Positions 32,789 through 41,883 of a stretch of DNA of 64,000 nt are shown piece by piece (the first letter of the stretch is position 1; every line of letters starts with the position of its first letter). The notes under the pieces were generated by a model. That model did no database searches. It was given only the letters and a program-made list of their open reading frames with translations, and was not told the DNA's origin. A program made the translations under genes and the position numbers. The stretch is from Streptomyces sp. A0642. GTDB taxonomy: Bacteria; Actinomycetota; Actinomycetes; Streptomycetales; Streptomycetaceae. The DNA is taken from positions 62,001 through 126,000 of the forward strand of contig NZ_SSBL01000014.1 of the NCBI RefSeq assembly GCF_004795105.1, in the 5' to 3' direction.

Positions 32789-34736
32789 GTGACCAGCCAG
32801 GTCAGTAGCCCAGCCGAACAGGCCGACGAGGCCAGTGAGGCACTCGTAGGGGGACAGCGTGCCCCCCAGTCCGCACCAGCAGGCGCCGACGGGAAAGAGG
32901 TCCGCCGCCTGGACCGGGTGATCATCCGCTTCGCGGGTGACTCCGGAGACGGCATGCAGCTCACGGGTGACCGTTTCACCTCGGAGACCGCGTCCTTCGG
33001 GAACGACCTCTCCACGCTGCCGAACTTCCCCGCCGAGATCCGCGCGCCCGCGGGAACCCTGCCGGGCGTGTCCTCGTTCCAGCTCCACTTCGCCGACCAC
33101 GACATCCTGACCCCGGGTGACGCGCCGAACGTCCTGGTCGCGATGAACCCGGCCGCGCTCAAGGCCAACATCGCCGACGTACCCCGGGGCGCCGACATCA
33201 TCGTCAACACCGATGAGTTCACCAAGCGGCCGATGGCGAAGGTGGGTTACGAGACCAGCCCCCTGGAGGACGGCTCCCTGGAGGCGTACCACGTCCATCC
33301 GGTGCCGCTCACCACGCTCACCATCGAGGCGCTGAAGGAGTTCGGGCTCTCCCGCAAGGAGGCCGAGCGCTCCAAGAACATGTTCGCGCTCGGTCTGCTG
33401 TCGTGGATGTACCACCGGCCCACCGAGAACACGGAGAAGTTCCTCCGGACCAAGTTCGCCAAGAAGCCGCAGATCGCCGAGGCGAACGTGGCGGCGTTCC
33501 GGGCCGGCTGGAACTTCGGGGAGACCACGGAGGACTTCGCGGTCAGTTACGAGGTGGCCCCGGCCACGACCGCGTTCCCCACCGGTACGTACCGCAACAT
33601 CTCGGGGAACCTGGCCCTGTCCTACGGTCTGATCGCCGCGGGCCGGCAGGCGGACCTGCCGCTGTACCTCGGCTCGTACCCGATCACCCCGGCCTCGGAC
33701 ATCCTGCACGAGCTGTCCCGGCACAAGAACTTCGGCGTACGCACCTTCCAGGCCGAGGACGAGATCGCCGGGATCGGCGCCGCGCTCGGCGCGGCCTTCG
33801 GCGGCAGTCTCGCGGTCACCACCACCTCCGGCCCGGGTGTGGCGCTCAAGTCCGAGACCATCGGCCTGGCCGTCTCCCTCGAACTCCCCCTGCTCATCAT
33901 CGACATCCAGCGCGGCGGCCCCTCCACCGGACTGCCGACCAAGACCGAGCAGGCCGACCTCCTCCAGGCGATGTACGGGCGCAACGGCGAGGCCCCGGTC
34001 CCGATCGTGGCCCCGAAGACCCCGGCGGACTGCTTCGACGCGGCCCTCGACGCCGCCCGGATCGCCCTGACCTACCGGACCCCGGTCTTCCTGCTCTCCG
34101 ACGGCTACCTCGCCAACGGCTCCGAGCCCTGGCGCATCCCGGAGGTCGACGAACTCCCGGATCTCCGCGTCCAGTTCGCCCAGGGCCCGAACCACGAGCT
34201 GGCCGACGGCACCGAGGTCTTCTGGCCGTACAAGCGCGACCCGCAGACCCTGGCCCGCCCCTGGGCCGTTCCCGGCACCCCCGGCCTCGAACACCGCATC
34301 GGCGGCATCGAGAAGCAGGACGGCACCGGCAACATCTCCTACGACCCCGCCAACCACGACTTCATGGTCCGCACCCGCCAGGCCAAGATCGACGGCATCG
34401 AGGTCCCGGACCTGGAGGTCGACGACCCGGCGGAGGCCAGGACCCTGGTGCTCGGCTGGGGATCGACGTACGGCCCCATCACGGCCGCCGTGCGACGGCT
34501 CCGCGCCGCCGGGCACCCCATCGCACAGGCGCACCTGCGTCACCTCAATCCGTTCCCGCGGAATCTCGGCGAGGTGCTGAAGCGTTACGACAAGGTGGTC
34601 GTCCCCGAGATGAACCTCGGGCAGCTGGCCACGCTCATCCGGGCCAAGTACCTGGTGGACGCGCACAGTTACAACCAGGTCAACGGCATGCCGTTCAAGG
34701 CCGAGCAGCTTGCCGCGGCCCTCCAGGAGGCCATCG

Positions 34737-34744
<8 letters not shown>
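32789..34744 (+). CDS. korA: 2-oxoacid:ferredoxin oxidoreductase, alpha (gamma-alpha fusion) subunit
   Basis: 651 residues, GTG at 32789. The N-terminal gamma domain begins at about 40 (RVIIRFAGDSGDGMQLTGDRF); the alpha pyrimidine-binding domain starts near 270 (GNLALSYGLIAAGRQADLPLYLGSYPITPASDILHEL) with the Glu-containing FQAEDEIAG; the last third (LVLGWGSTYGPI, NPFPRNLGEVL) is the transketolase C-like domain. With KorB it decarboxylates 2-oxoglutarate (or another 2-oxoacid) to the CoA ester and reduces ferredoxin. Overlaps korB by eight bases. Confidence 0.95.
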
Positions 34745-35795
<1,051 letters not shown>

Positions 35796-35816
35796 GACCT
35801 GCGTCCCGGCAGCCTC

Positions 35817-35854
35817 GAAGCGCCGGCGTCCCCGACACGGGGCGCCGGCGCTTC
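35817..35854. terminator. Bidirectional terminator between korB and hxlR gene
   Basis: A 16-bp stem with one bulged T: GAAGCGCCGGCG...CCCC (35817-35833) against GGGGCGCCGGCGCTTC (35839-35854), loop GACAC. It lies between convergent genes and serves either direction. Confidence 0.85.
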
Positions 35855-35859
35855 GTGCG

Positions 35860-36282
35860 TCACGCCGCCGGTTCGCGCCCCTGCTTGCGCGCGTCGTACG
35901 CCGTGCGCGCCGCGTCCACCGCGTCCAGGCTGCGCTCCGACCAGCGTGCCAGCGCCCACACCTGCTCCGCGGCCTCCCGGCCCAGATCGGTGAGGGTGTA
36001 GTCCACCCGTGGCGGGATCACCGGCTTGGCGTCCCGGTCGACGAAGCCGTCGCGCTCCAGGGTCTGGAGGGTCTGGGCCAGCATCTTCTCGCTGACGCCG
36101 CCGACCTCGCGGCGCAGCTCGCTGAAGCGGTACGAGCGCTCCAGCAGGGCGGCTAGCACCAGGACGCCCCAGCGGCTGGTGACGTGTTCGAGGACCAGCC
36201 GAGAGGGGCACATCGGCTCGCGCACGTCGGGCCGGGCGACCGGCCGGCCTTCGAGCCCTCGCTCCACGTTACTTACGCTCAT
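35860..36282 (-). CDS. HxlR-family transcriptional regulator
   Basis: 140 residues. Winged helix with CPSRLVLEHVTSRWGVLVLAALLE, RFSELRREVGGVSEKMLAQTLQTLERDGFV and VDYTLTDLGREA, the HxlR signature. One Cys (C25, MCPS) sits where QorR/YodB-type members carry their redox-sensing cysteine. Divergent from the quinone reductase gene 110 bp away, the classic arrangement for a quinone- or thiol-stress-released repressor. Confidence 0.92.
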   Translation of the reverse strand: MSVSNVERGLEGRPVARPDVREPMCPSRLVLEHVTSRWGVLVLAALLERSYRFSELRREVGGVSEKMLAQTLQTLERDGFVDRDAKPVIPPRVDYTLTDLGREAAEQVWALARWSERSLDAVDAARTAYDARKQGREPAA

Positions 36283-36286
36283 ACCT

Positions 36287-36309
36287 GTACCTTACTTCAA
36301 AGTGGGTAC
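36287..36309. promoter_or_regulatory. Candidate HxlR operator
   Basis: GTACC...ACTT and AAAGT..GGTAC form an imperfect palindrome (GTACCTTACTT / AAAGTGGGTAC around C) just upstream of the regulator start and in the shared promoter region. GTAC-ended palindromes are typical of HxlR-type sites. Confidence 0.5.
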
Positions 36310-36391
36310 TTTCGTTTGGTTAGTGCACCCCCTACAGTGAGGAGCAGAACGCGCGAACAGGAACAAAGCACCTGAAGAGGAGAAACACCCC

Positions 36392-37252
36392 ATGAGCATC
36401 GTCGTCACCGGAGCCACCGGAGCACTCGGCCGTCTCGTCATCGAGCAGCTGCTGACCACCGTCCCCGCCGACCGGATCGCCGCCGTGGTCCGCGACAAGG
36501 AGAAGGCCGCCGGTCTCGCCGCCCGCGGCGTGGAGCTCCGGATCGCCGACTACAGCCGCCCCGAGACGCTGACCGGCGCCTTCCGTGCCGGTGACCGGGT
36601 CCTGCTCATCTCCGGCAGCGAGGTCGGCAGCCGCGTCGCGCAGCACGCCGCGGTCATCGACGCGGCCAAGGCGGCCGGCGTGGCGCAGCTCGCGTACACG
36701 GGCATCCTGGGCGGACCGGACGCCGACTTCCAGCTGGCCGCGGAGCACAAGGTGACCGAGCAGCTGATCCTCGACTCGGGCCTGCCGTACACGTTCCTGC
36801 GCAACGGCTGGTACACGGAGAACTACACCGCCCATCTGGCCCCCGTCCTGGCCCACGGAGCCGTCGTGGCCAACGCGGGCGAGGGCCGGGTCGCCTCCGC
36901 CACCCGCGCCGACTACGCCGCCGCGGCCGCCGCCGTCCTGACCGGCGAGGGTCACCTGGGCGCGGTCTACGAGCTGAGCGGGGACGTCGCCTGGTCGTTC
37001 GCGGAGTACGCAGCCGAGGTCTCCCGGGCCTCCGGCAAGGAGATCGCCCACCAGGACGTCCCGGCCGCCGTGCACCAGGAGATCCTGGTCGGCGCCGGCG
37101 TGCCGGAGGCCTTCGCGGCGATCCTCGTCGACGTGGACGAGGCGATCCGGCGCGGACTGCTGGCCCGCACAGGCGGCGACCTGGCCCGGCTGATCGGCCG
37201 TCCGACCACGCCGCTCGCCGGGACCGTCGCCGCCGCGGTCGCCGCCCAGTAG
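36392..37252 (+). CDS. NAD(P)-binding quinone reductase, QOR2/NmrA-like
   Basis: 286 residues. Rossmann motif VTGATGALGRLV at 5-16, then VVRDKEKAAGLAARGVELRIADYSRPETL, LLISGSEVGSRVAQHAAVIDAAKAAGV, YTGIL and FLRNGWYTENY; atypical SDR of the QOR2/YtfG type that reduces quinones with NADPH. Preceded by GAGGAG. Regulated probably by the divergent HxlR protein. Confidence 0.9.
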   Translation: MSIVVTGATGALGRLVIEQLLTTVPADRIAAVVRDKEKAAGLAARGVELRIADYSRPETLTGAFRAGDRVLLISGSEVGSRVAQHAAVIDAAKAAGVAQLAYTGILGGPDADFQLAAEHKVTEQLILDSGLPYTFLRNGWYTENYTAHLAPVLAHGAVVANAGEGRVASATRADYAAAAAAVLTGEGHLGAVYELSGDVAWSFAEYAAEVSRASGKEIAHQDVPAAVHQEILVGAGVPEAFAAILVDVDEAIRRGLLARTGGDLARLIGRPTTPLAGTVAAAVAAQ

Positions 37253-37394
37253 GGGCGCACAGCCGGCGCGCGCCCACCCGGCCTCCGGCCCGATGTCATG
37301 ACCGTCTGGCGATACGGCTATGACACCGGGCCGCCCCGGCGCTACCTTCGTCAGGTCGGCGGAGCCGTCGACGGACACCTGCCAGGAGGGGCCC

Positions 37395-38360
37395 GTGAGG
37401 GGAAAGAACGAACAGCGGGCCGGATTCCTGTCCGGGCTCGGGGCCTACGGCCTGTGGGGGGTCGTCCCGCTCTTCTGGCCCCTGCTGAAGCCGTCCGGCG
37501 CGATCGAGATCCTCGCCCACCGCATGGTCTGGTCCCTGGGCGTCGTCGGCGTCTCCCTGCTCGTACTGCGGCGCTGGTCGTGGATCGGCACGCTGCTCCG
37601 GCAGCCGAGGAAGCTGGGACTGATCACCGTCGCCGCGGCCGTGATCACCGTCAACTGGGGTCTCTACATCTGGTCCGTCAACCACGGACACGTCGTCGAG
37701 GCATCCCTCGGCTACTTCATCAATCCACTGGTCACCATCGCCATGGGCGTCCTGCTCCTCGGCGAACGGCTGCGCCCCGCGCAGTGGGTGGCGGTCGGCA
37801 CGGGTCTCGCGGCGGTGCTCGTCCTGGCGATCGGCTACGGGCAGCCGCCCTGGATCTCTCTGGTGCTGGCCTTCTCGTTCGCCACGTACGGGCTGGTCAA
37901 GAAGAAGGTCGACATGGGCGGCCTGGAGTCGCTCACGGCCGAGACCGCCGTGCTGTTCGTGCCCGCGCTCGGCTACCTGGTGTGGCTGGGCACCCAGGGC
38001 GAGTCGACCTTCACCTCGGAAGGCGCCGGCCATGCGGCGCTGCTCGCGGCGACCGGCCTGGTGACCGCCGTCCCGCTGGTCCTGTTCGGGGCGGCCGCGA
38101 TCCGTGTGCCGCTCTCGACGCTCGGCCTGTTGCAGTACCTGGCGCCGGTCTTCCAGTTCCTCCTCGGGATCGTGTACTTCCACGAGGCGATGCCCCCGGA
38201 GCGCTGGGCGGGGTTCGCGCTGGTCTGGCTGGCCCTCACGCTGCTGACCTGGGACGCGTTGCGGACGTCCCGGCGCACGCGCGTGCGCGCCCAGGCCGCG
38301 CGGCTGGCCGCGGCGCAGCAGGGCGCCCCCACCGTGACGGAGACCTCAGCCACTCCCTAA
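37395..38360 (+). CDS. rarD: EamA-family transporter RarD
   Basis: 321 residues from GTG at 37395 with AGGAGGGG five bases upstream. Ten hydrophobic helices; GAYGLWGVVPLFWPLLKPSGAIEILAHRMVWSL, NWGLYIWSVNHGHVVEASLGYFINPL and GLLQYLAPVFQFLLGI match RarD closely. Substrate unknown (chloramphenicol sensitivity gave the name in Pseudomonas). Apparently monocistronic. Confidence 0.93.
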   Translation: MRGKNEQRAGFLSGLGAYGLWGVVPLFWPLLKPSGAIEILAHRMVWSLGVVGVSLLVLRRWSWIGTLLRQPRKLGLITVAAAVITVNWGLYIWSVNHGHVVEASLGYFINPLVTIAMGVLLLGERLRPAQWVAVGTGLAAVLVLAIGYGQPPWISLVLAFSFATYGLVKKKVDMGGLESLTAETAVLFVPALGYLVWLGTQGESTFTSEGAGHAALLAATGLVTAVPLVLFGAAAIRVPLSTLGLLQYLAPVFQFLLGIVYFHEAMPPERWAGFALVWLALTLLTWDALRTSRRTRVRAQAARLAAAQQGAPTVTETSATP

Positions 38361-38386
38361 GTCATTACCTAGTTGCTTTTATGACT
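38360..38386. promoter_or_regulatory. A+T-rich inverted repeat before the monooxygenase
   Basis: AGTCAT (38360-38365) and ATGACT (38381-38386) flank an A+T-rich 15-bp centre unlike surrounding DNA, 50 bp before the monooxygenase start. Candidate promoter/operator; no linked regulator gene is obvious. Confidence 0.35.
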
Positions 38387-38436
38387 CGGTTGCGTTTCCC
38401 TGGAGGCTGTCACGGACGCCCGACCGAGGAGTACGC

Positions 38437-39975
38437 ATGCCCCCATCCCCGACCACCGTGCTGATCGTCGGCGCCGGGCCGACCGGGCTCACCCTGGCCA
38501 TCGATCTCGCCCGGCGGGCCGTCGACGTGACGATCATCGACAAGGCCCCGCAGTTCCCGCGCAGTTCGCGGGCGAAGGGCCCCAACCCGCGTTCCCTGGA
38601 GGTCCTGGAGGACCTCGGGGTCGTCGACGAGGTGCTGGCCGCCGGGGCCGCGCCCCCGCCGATGCGCAAGTACCGGGGCGGGGTGGCCATCGCCGACGCC
38701 ACCCCCTTCGCCGACGCGCGCCCGACACCGGACGCCCCCTACGACCGGGGCCGGATGATCGCCCAGTGGCGGCTGGAGGAGGTCCTGCGGGACCGGCTCG
38801 CGACGTACGGCGTACACGTCGGACTCGGCCGCGAACTCGTGGGTCTCGCCCAGGACCGCACGACCGTGACCGCCACGCTCGCCGACGGCGGGGAGATCCC
38901 GGCCCGGTACGCCGTCGGCTGCGACGGCGGTCACAGCGCGGTGCGCAAGCTGCTGGGCGTCCCGTTCGAGGGGAAGACGGACGAGACGCAGATGATGGTC
39001 TGCGGCGACGTCGAGGTGACGGGACCGGACCGCGGCCTCTGGCACCAGTGGTTCGACGAGGACGGCGCCGTGATGCTCTGCCCGATCCCCGGCACGCGCT
39101 CGGGCTGGTGGTTCCAGGCCGGGCCCGAGACCGACGCCTCCGGCGCCCCCGTACCGCCGTCCCTGGAGAGCTTCCAGCGGCTGTTCGCCAAGCATGCGGG
39201 GCTGCCGGGCGGCCTGCTGTCCGAGGCCACGCTGCTCTCCACCTACCGGGTCAACGAACGCCTGGCGGAGCGCTACCGGGTGGGCCGGGTGTTCCTGGCG
39301 GGCGATGCCGCGCACGTGCACTCGATCGCGGGCGGGCTGGGCATGAACACCGGCATCCAGGACGCGTACAACCTCGGCTGGAAGCTCGCCCGGGTGGCCG
39401 CGGGACGGGCTGACGCGGCCCTCCTGGACACGTACGAGGAGGAGCGGCTGCCCGTCGCGGCCGACGTCCTGGACCTGAGCGCGGAGCGGCTGCGGGCCAC
39501 GCTGGAGGCGATCAAGGAGCCGGGCGGCGGCCTCGACACGGCGATCGTCCCGCGCACCGACGGCCTCGGCGACGGCTACCGCTGGAGCTCCCTGGCCCGC
39601 GGCGGCGCGACGTCCCGGCTGCGGGCCGGCGACCGTGCCCCGGACGCCCCCTGCCGCGATCTGGCGACCGGTGCTCCCCGCCGCCTGTTCGAGACCTTCG
39701 CGGGACCGCACTTCACCCTGCTCGGCTTCGGCACGGGGACGGCGGCCGCGCTCCGGGAGGCGTCGGCGGCGCACGAGGGCGACCTGCTGGCGTACGGGGT
39801 GGACGCGGGCGGCCCGCACGGACTGGCCGACGACGGCGGTCACGCCCGTTCGGCGTACGGCGTCGGTCCCGGCGAGGACCTCCTGGTCCTGATCCGCCCG
39901 GACAACCACGTCGGCCTGATCGTCCCTGCCGCGGACACGCGGGCGGTCGGGGAGTACCTGCGCGCCGCCGCCTGA
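38437..39975 (+). CDS. FAD-dependent aromatic monooxygenase (PHBH fold)
   Basis: 512 residues. FAD motif VGAGPTGLTLAIDLARR at 11-27, the DG motif GCDGGHSAVRKLLG near 165, and the GD motif FLAGDAAHVHSIAGGLGMNTGIQDAYNLGWKL near 288-320; thioredoxin-like C-terminal region. It hydroxylates an aromatic or polyketide-like substrate with NAD(P)H and O2; the substrate cannot be read from sequence. Preceded by GAGGAG. No biosynthetic partners adjoin it. Confidence 0.92.
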   Translation: MPPSPTTVLIVGAGPTGLTLAIDLARRAVDVTIIDKAPQFPRSSRAKGPNPRSLEVLEDLGVVDEVLAAGAAPPPMRKYRGGVAIADATPFADARPTPDAPYDRGRMIAQWRLEEVLRDRLATYGVHVGLGRELVGLAQDRTTVTATLADGGEIPARYAVGCDGGHSAVRKLLGVPFEGKTDETQMMVCGDVEVTGPDRGLWHQWFDEDGAVMLCPIPGTRSGWWFQAGPETDASGAPVPPSLESFQRLFAKHAGLPGGLLSEATLLSTYRVNERLAERYRVGRVFLAGDAAHVHSIAGGLGMNTGIQDAYNLGWKLARVAAGRADAALLDTYEEERLPVAADVLDLSAERLRATLEAIKEPGGGLDTAIVPRTDGLGDGYRWSSLARGGATSRLRAGDRAPDAPCRDLATGAPRRLFETFAGPHFTLLGFGTGTAAALREASAAHEGDLLAYGVDAGGPHGLADDGGHARSAYGVGPGEDLLVLIRPDNHVGLIVPAADTRAVGEYLRAAA

Positions 39976-40018
39976 CAACGCCCGTGCGCCTCACCGGCTC
40001 CGGGGCAAGAATGACCGC

Positions 40019-40468
40019 ATGACTCTTGAGTGGAAAGTCGTCGTCGACGCCGCCGACCCGCACGCCCAGGCGGGCTTCTGGTCCGCGGCCCTCGGCTACG
40101 AGATCGAGGACAACAGCCCCCTGGTCGAACGCCTCCTGGGCCTCGGAGCCGTACCGGAGGCGATCACGACGACCGCGCACGGGCGGCGGGCCTGGCTCGA
40201 CCTGGCGGCGGTACGGCACCCGGACGATCCGTACGAGGAGGAGAGCGGGACGGGGCTGGGGCGGCGGCTGCTGTTCCAGCGCGTGCCCGAGCCCAAGACG
40301 GTGAAGAACCGGCTCCACCTCGACCTGCACGCCGGGCCGGAGCGCCGCGACGCGGAAGTCGCCCGGCTGGAGGGCCTGGGCGCGAGGGTCCTCCGCAAGG
40401 TGGCGGAGCCGGGCGGGACGTGGACGGTGCTCGCCGACCCGGAGGGCAACGAGTTCTGCGTGCAGTAG
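40019..40468 (+). CDS. VOC/glyoxalase-like protein
   Basis: 149 residues. Two half-domains of the vicinal-oxygen-chelate fold: VVVDAADPHAQAGFWSAALGYEIE and the second with KNRLHLDLHAGPERRDAEVARLEGLGA, ending WTVLADPEGNEFCV. The metal-site H in HLDLH and E in GNEF are present. Enzyme activity unknown. Confidence 0.9.
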   Translation: MTLEWKVVVDAADPHAQAGFWSAALGYEIEDNSPLVERLLGLGAVPEAITTTAHGRRAWLDLAAVRHPDDPYEEESGTGLGRRLLFQRVPEPKTVKNRLHLDLHAGPERRDAEVARLEGLGARVLRKVAEPGGTWTVLADPEGNEFCVQ

Positions 40469-40492
40469 GCGCCCGGAAGGATCCGGCGCAGC

Positions 40493-40529
40493 GCGAAGCC
40501 CCCTCGTGCGGTGCGCGAGGGGGCTTCGC
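40493..40529. terminator. Bidirectional terminator between VOC gene and rbsD
   Basis: GCGAAGCCCCCTCG (40493-40506) pairs perfectly with CGAGGGGGCTTCGC (40516-40529), loop 9 nt. It lies between the convergent VOC gene and the end of the rbs operon. Confidence 0.85.
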
Positions 40530-40547
40530 CCGGCCGGGACGGACGGG

Positions 40548-40937
40548 TCAGAAGAAGACCCCGCACCGCAGGGACACGTTGGCGTACGGTGTCGCCTCGC
40601 CGGTGCGGACCACCAGCCGGGCCCGGGCGGTGCGGGCCTTCAACTGGTCGTGGCTGACGTACTCCAGCCCGGGCAGCCGGGCGGCGAGCAGCCGGTCCGT
40701 GGCGGGGGCGGAGGTGCGGACCTCCTCGGCCGCCGTCGCGCCCTCCACCACCAGCTCGTCGAGGAGCCCGTCGAGGACCTCGGCGAAGGAGGGGATCCCG
40801 GCCCGGAAGGCCAGGTCGACCACGCGCGGGCCGGCCGGTATGGGCATGCCCACATCGCAGACGAGCACCTCGTCGCCGTGGCCGAGTCCGGCCAGCGCCC
40901 CCGCGAGGCGCCGGTTGAGGATTCCGGACCGCTTCAC
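40548..40937 (-). CDS. rbsD: D-ribose pyranase
   Basis: 129 residues from GTG at 40937, overlapping the rbsK stop by four bases. VKRSGILNRRLAGALAGLGHGDEVLVCDVGMPIP contains the catalytic His, and TPYANVSLRCGVFF the end of the family. RbsD interconverts beta-pyranose and beta-furanose forms, supplying the furanose for RbsK. Last gene of the operon. Confidence 0.94.
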   Translation of the reverse strand: MKRSGILNRRLAGALAGLGHGDEVLVCDVGMPIPAGPRVVDLAFRAGIPSFAEVLDGLLDELVVEGATAAEEVRTSAPATDRLLAARLPGLEYVSHDQLKARTARARLVVRTGEATPYANVSLRCGVFF

Positions 40938-41872
40938 CGGGCCGCCACCTCCTCGGCGGTCGGGTACGAATCCTGCGCCCCCGGCCGGGTGACGGCGGCG
41001 GCACCGACCCGCACCGCGTAACGGGCCGCTTCGACGAGGCTCTCGCCGAGGCCGAGCCGCCAGGCGAGCGCTGCCGTGAAGGCGTCGCCCGCGCCGGTGG
41101 TGTCGACGGCCTCGACGCGCGGGCTGGCCACCCGCACCCCGACTCCGTCGAGGGGGCCCGCGACGAGCGCGCCCGCCGCGCCGAGCGTGACCACGACCGA
41201 GCGCGGACCGAGGGCCAGCAGCCCCCGCGCCCACTCCTCGGGTGTCTCCCCCGCCCCGTCGCCCAGGATGAACCGGGCCTCGTGCTCATTGACCACCAAG
41301 GGGTCGCAGACCGCCAGGACCTCGGCGGGCAGCGGTGCGGGCGGCGACGGGTTGAGCACCAGCCGCCCGCCGGCCGGAAGGGTCCGCACCAGTTCCGTCA
41401 CCGTCTCCAGCGGGATCTCCAGCTGGGTGGAGACCACCCGGGCCCCCGCGACGAGGGCCTCCGCGGCCCGCACGTCGGCGGGCGTGAGCCGGGCGTTGGC
41501 CCCCGGGGACACGACGATGCTGTTGTCGCCCGAAGGGTCCACGGTGATCAGGGCGACCCCGGTGGGAGCCCCGCCGACCAGCACCCCCGCGGTGTCGGTG
41601 CCGGCCCTGCGCTGCGCGTCGAGCAGCAGCCGTCCGTGCGCGTCGTCGCCGACCCGGGCCAGCAGTGCCGTACGGGCTCCGAGGCGGGCGGCGGCGACGG
41701 CCTGGTTGCCGCCCTTGCCGCCGGGGTGGACGGCGAGGTCGGAGCCGAGCACCGTCTCCCCGGCGGCCGGCCTGCGCGCGACGCTGATCACCAGGTCGGC
41801 GTTGGCCGAACCGACGACCAGCAGGTCGTGGCCCGCGTGCTGTTCCTGCACGGTGGTTTCTCGCTTCCTCAA
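40934..41872 (-). CDS. rbsK: Ribokinase
   Basis: 312 residues if started at TTG (41872), with GAGGAAG upstream; a GTG at 41851 is the alternative. PfkB-family motifs: VVGSANADLVISV, HPGGKGGNQAVAAARLGA, and the anion-hole/catalytic DTTGAGDAFTAALAW with Asp of GAGDAF. NPSPP and NEHEA are ribokinase-like. It phosphorylates ribose to ribose-5-phosphate in the cytoplasm. Sits 12 bp after the permease/binding fusion gene. Confidence 0.94.
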   Translation of the reverse strand: MRKRETTVQEQHAGHDLLVVGSANADLVISVARRPAAGETVLGSDLAVHPGGKGGNQAVAAARLGARTALLARVGDDAHGRLLLDAQRRAGTDTAGVLVGGAPTGVALITVDPSGDNSIVVSPGANARLTPADVRAAEALVAGARVVSTQLEIPLETVTELVRTLPAGGRLVLNPSPPAPLPAEVLAVCDPLVVNEHEARFILGDGAGETPEEWARGLLALGPRSVVVTLGAAGALVAGPLDGVGVRVASPRVEAVDTTGAGDAFTAALAWRLGLGESLVEAARYAVRVGAAAVTRPGAQDSYPTAEEVAAR

Positions 41873-41883
41873 CTCGTGCTTCC

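Noticed and set aside
32490..32792. Reading frame upstream of korA
   Set aside because: It covers the expected promoter, lacks a ribosome site, and has shadow composition.
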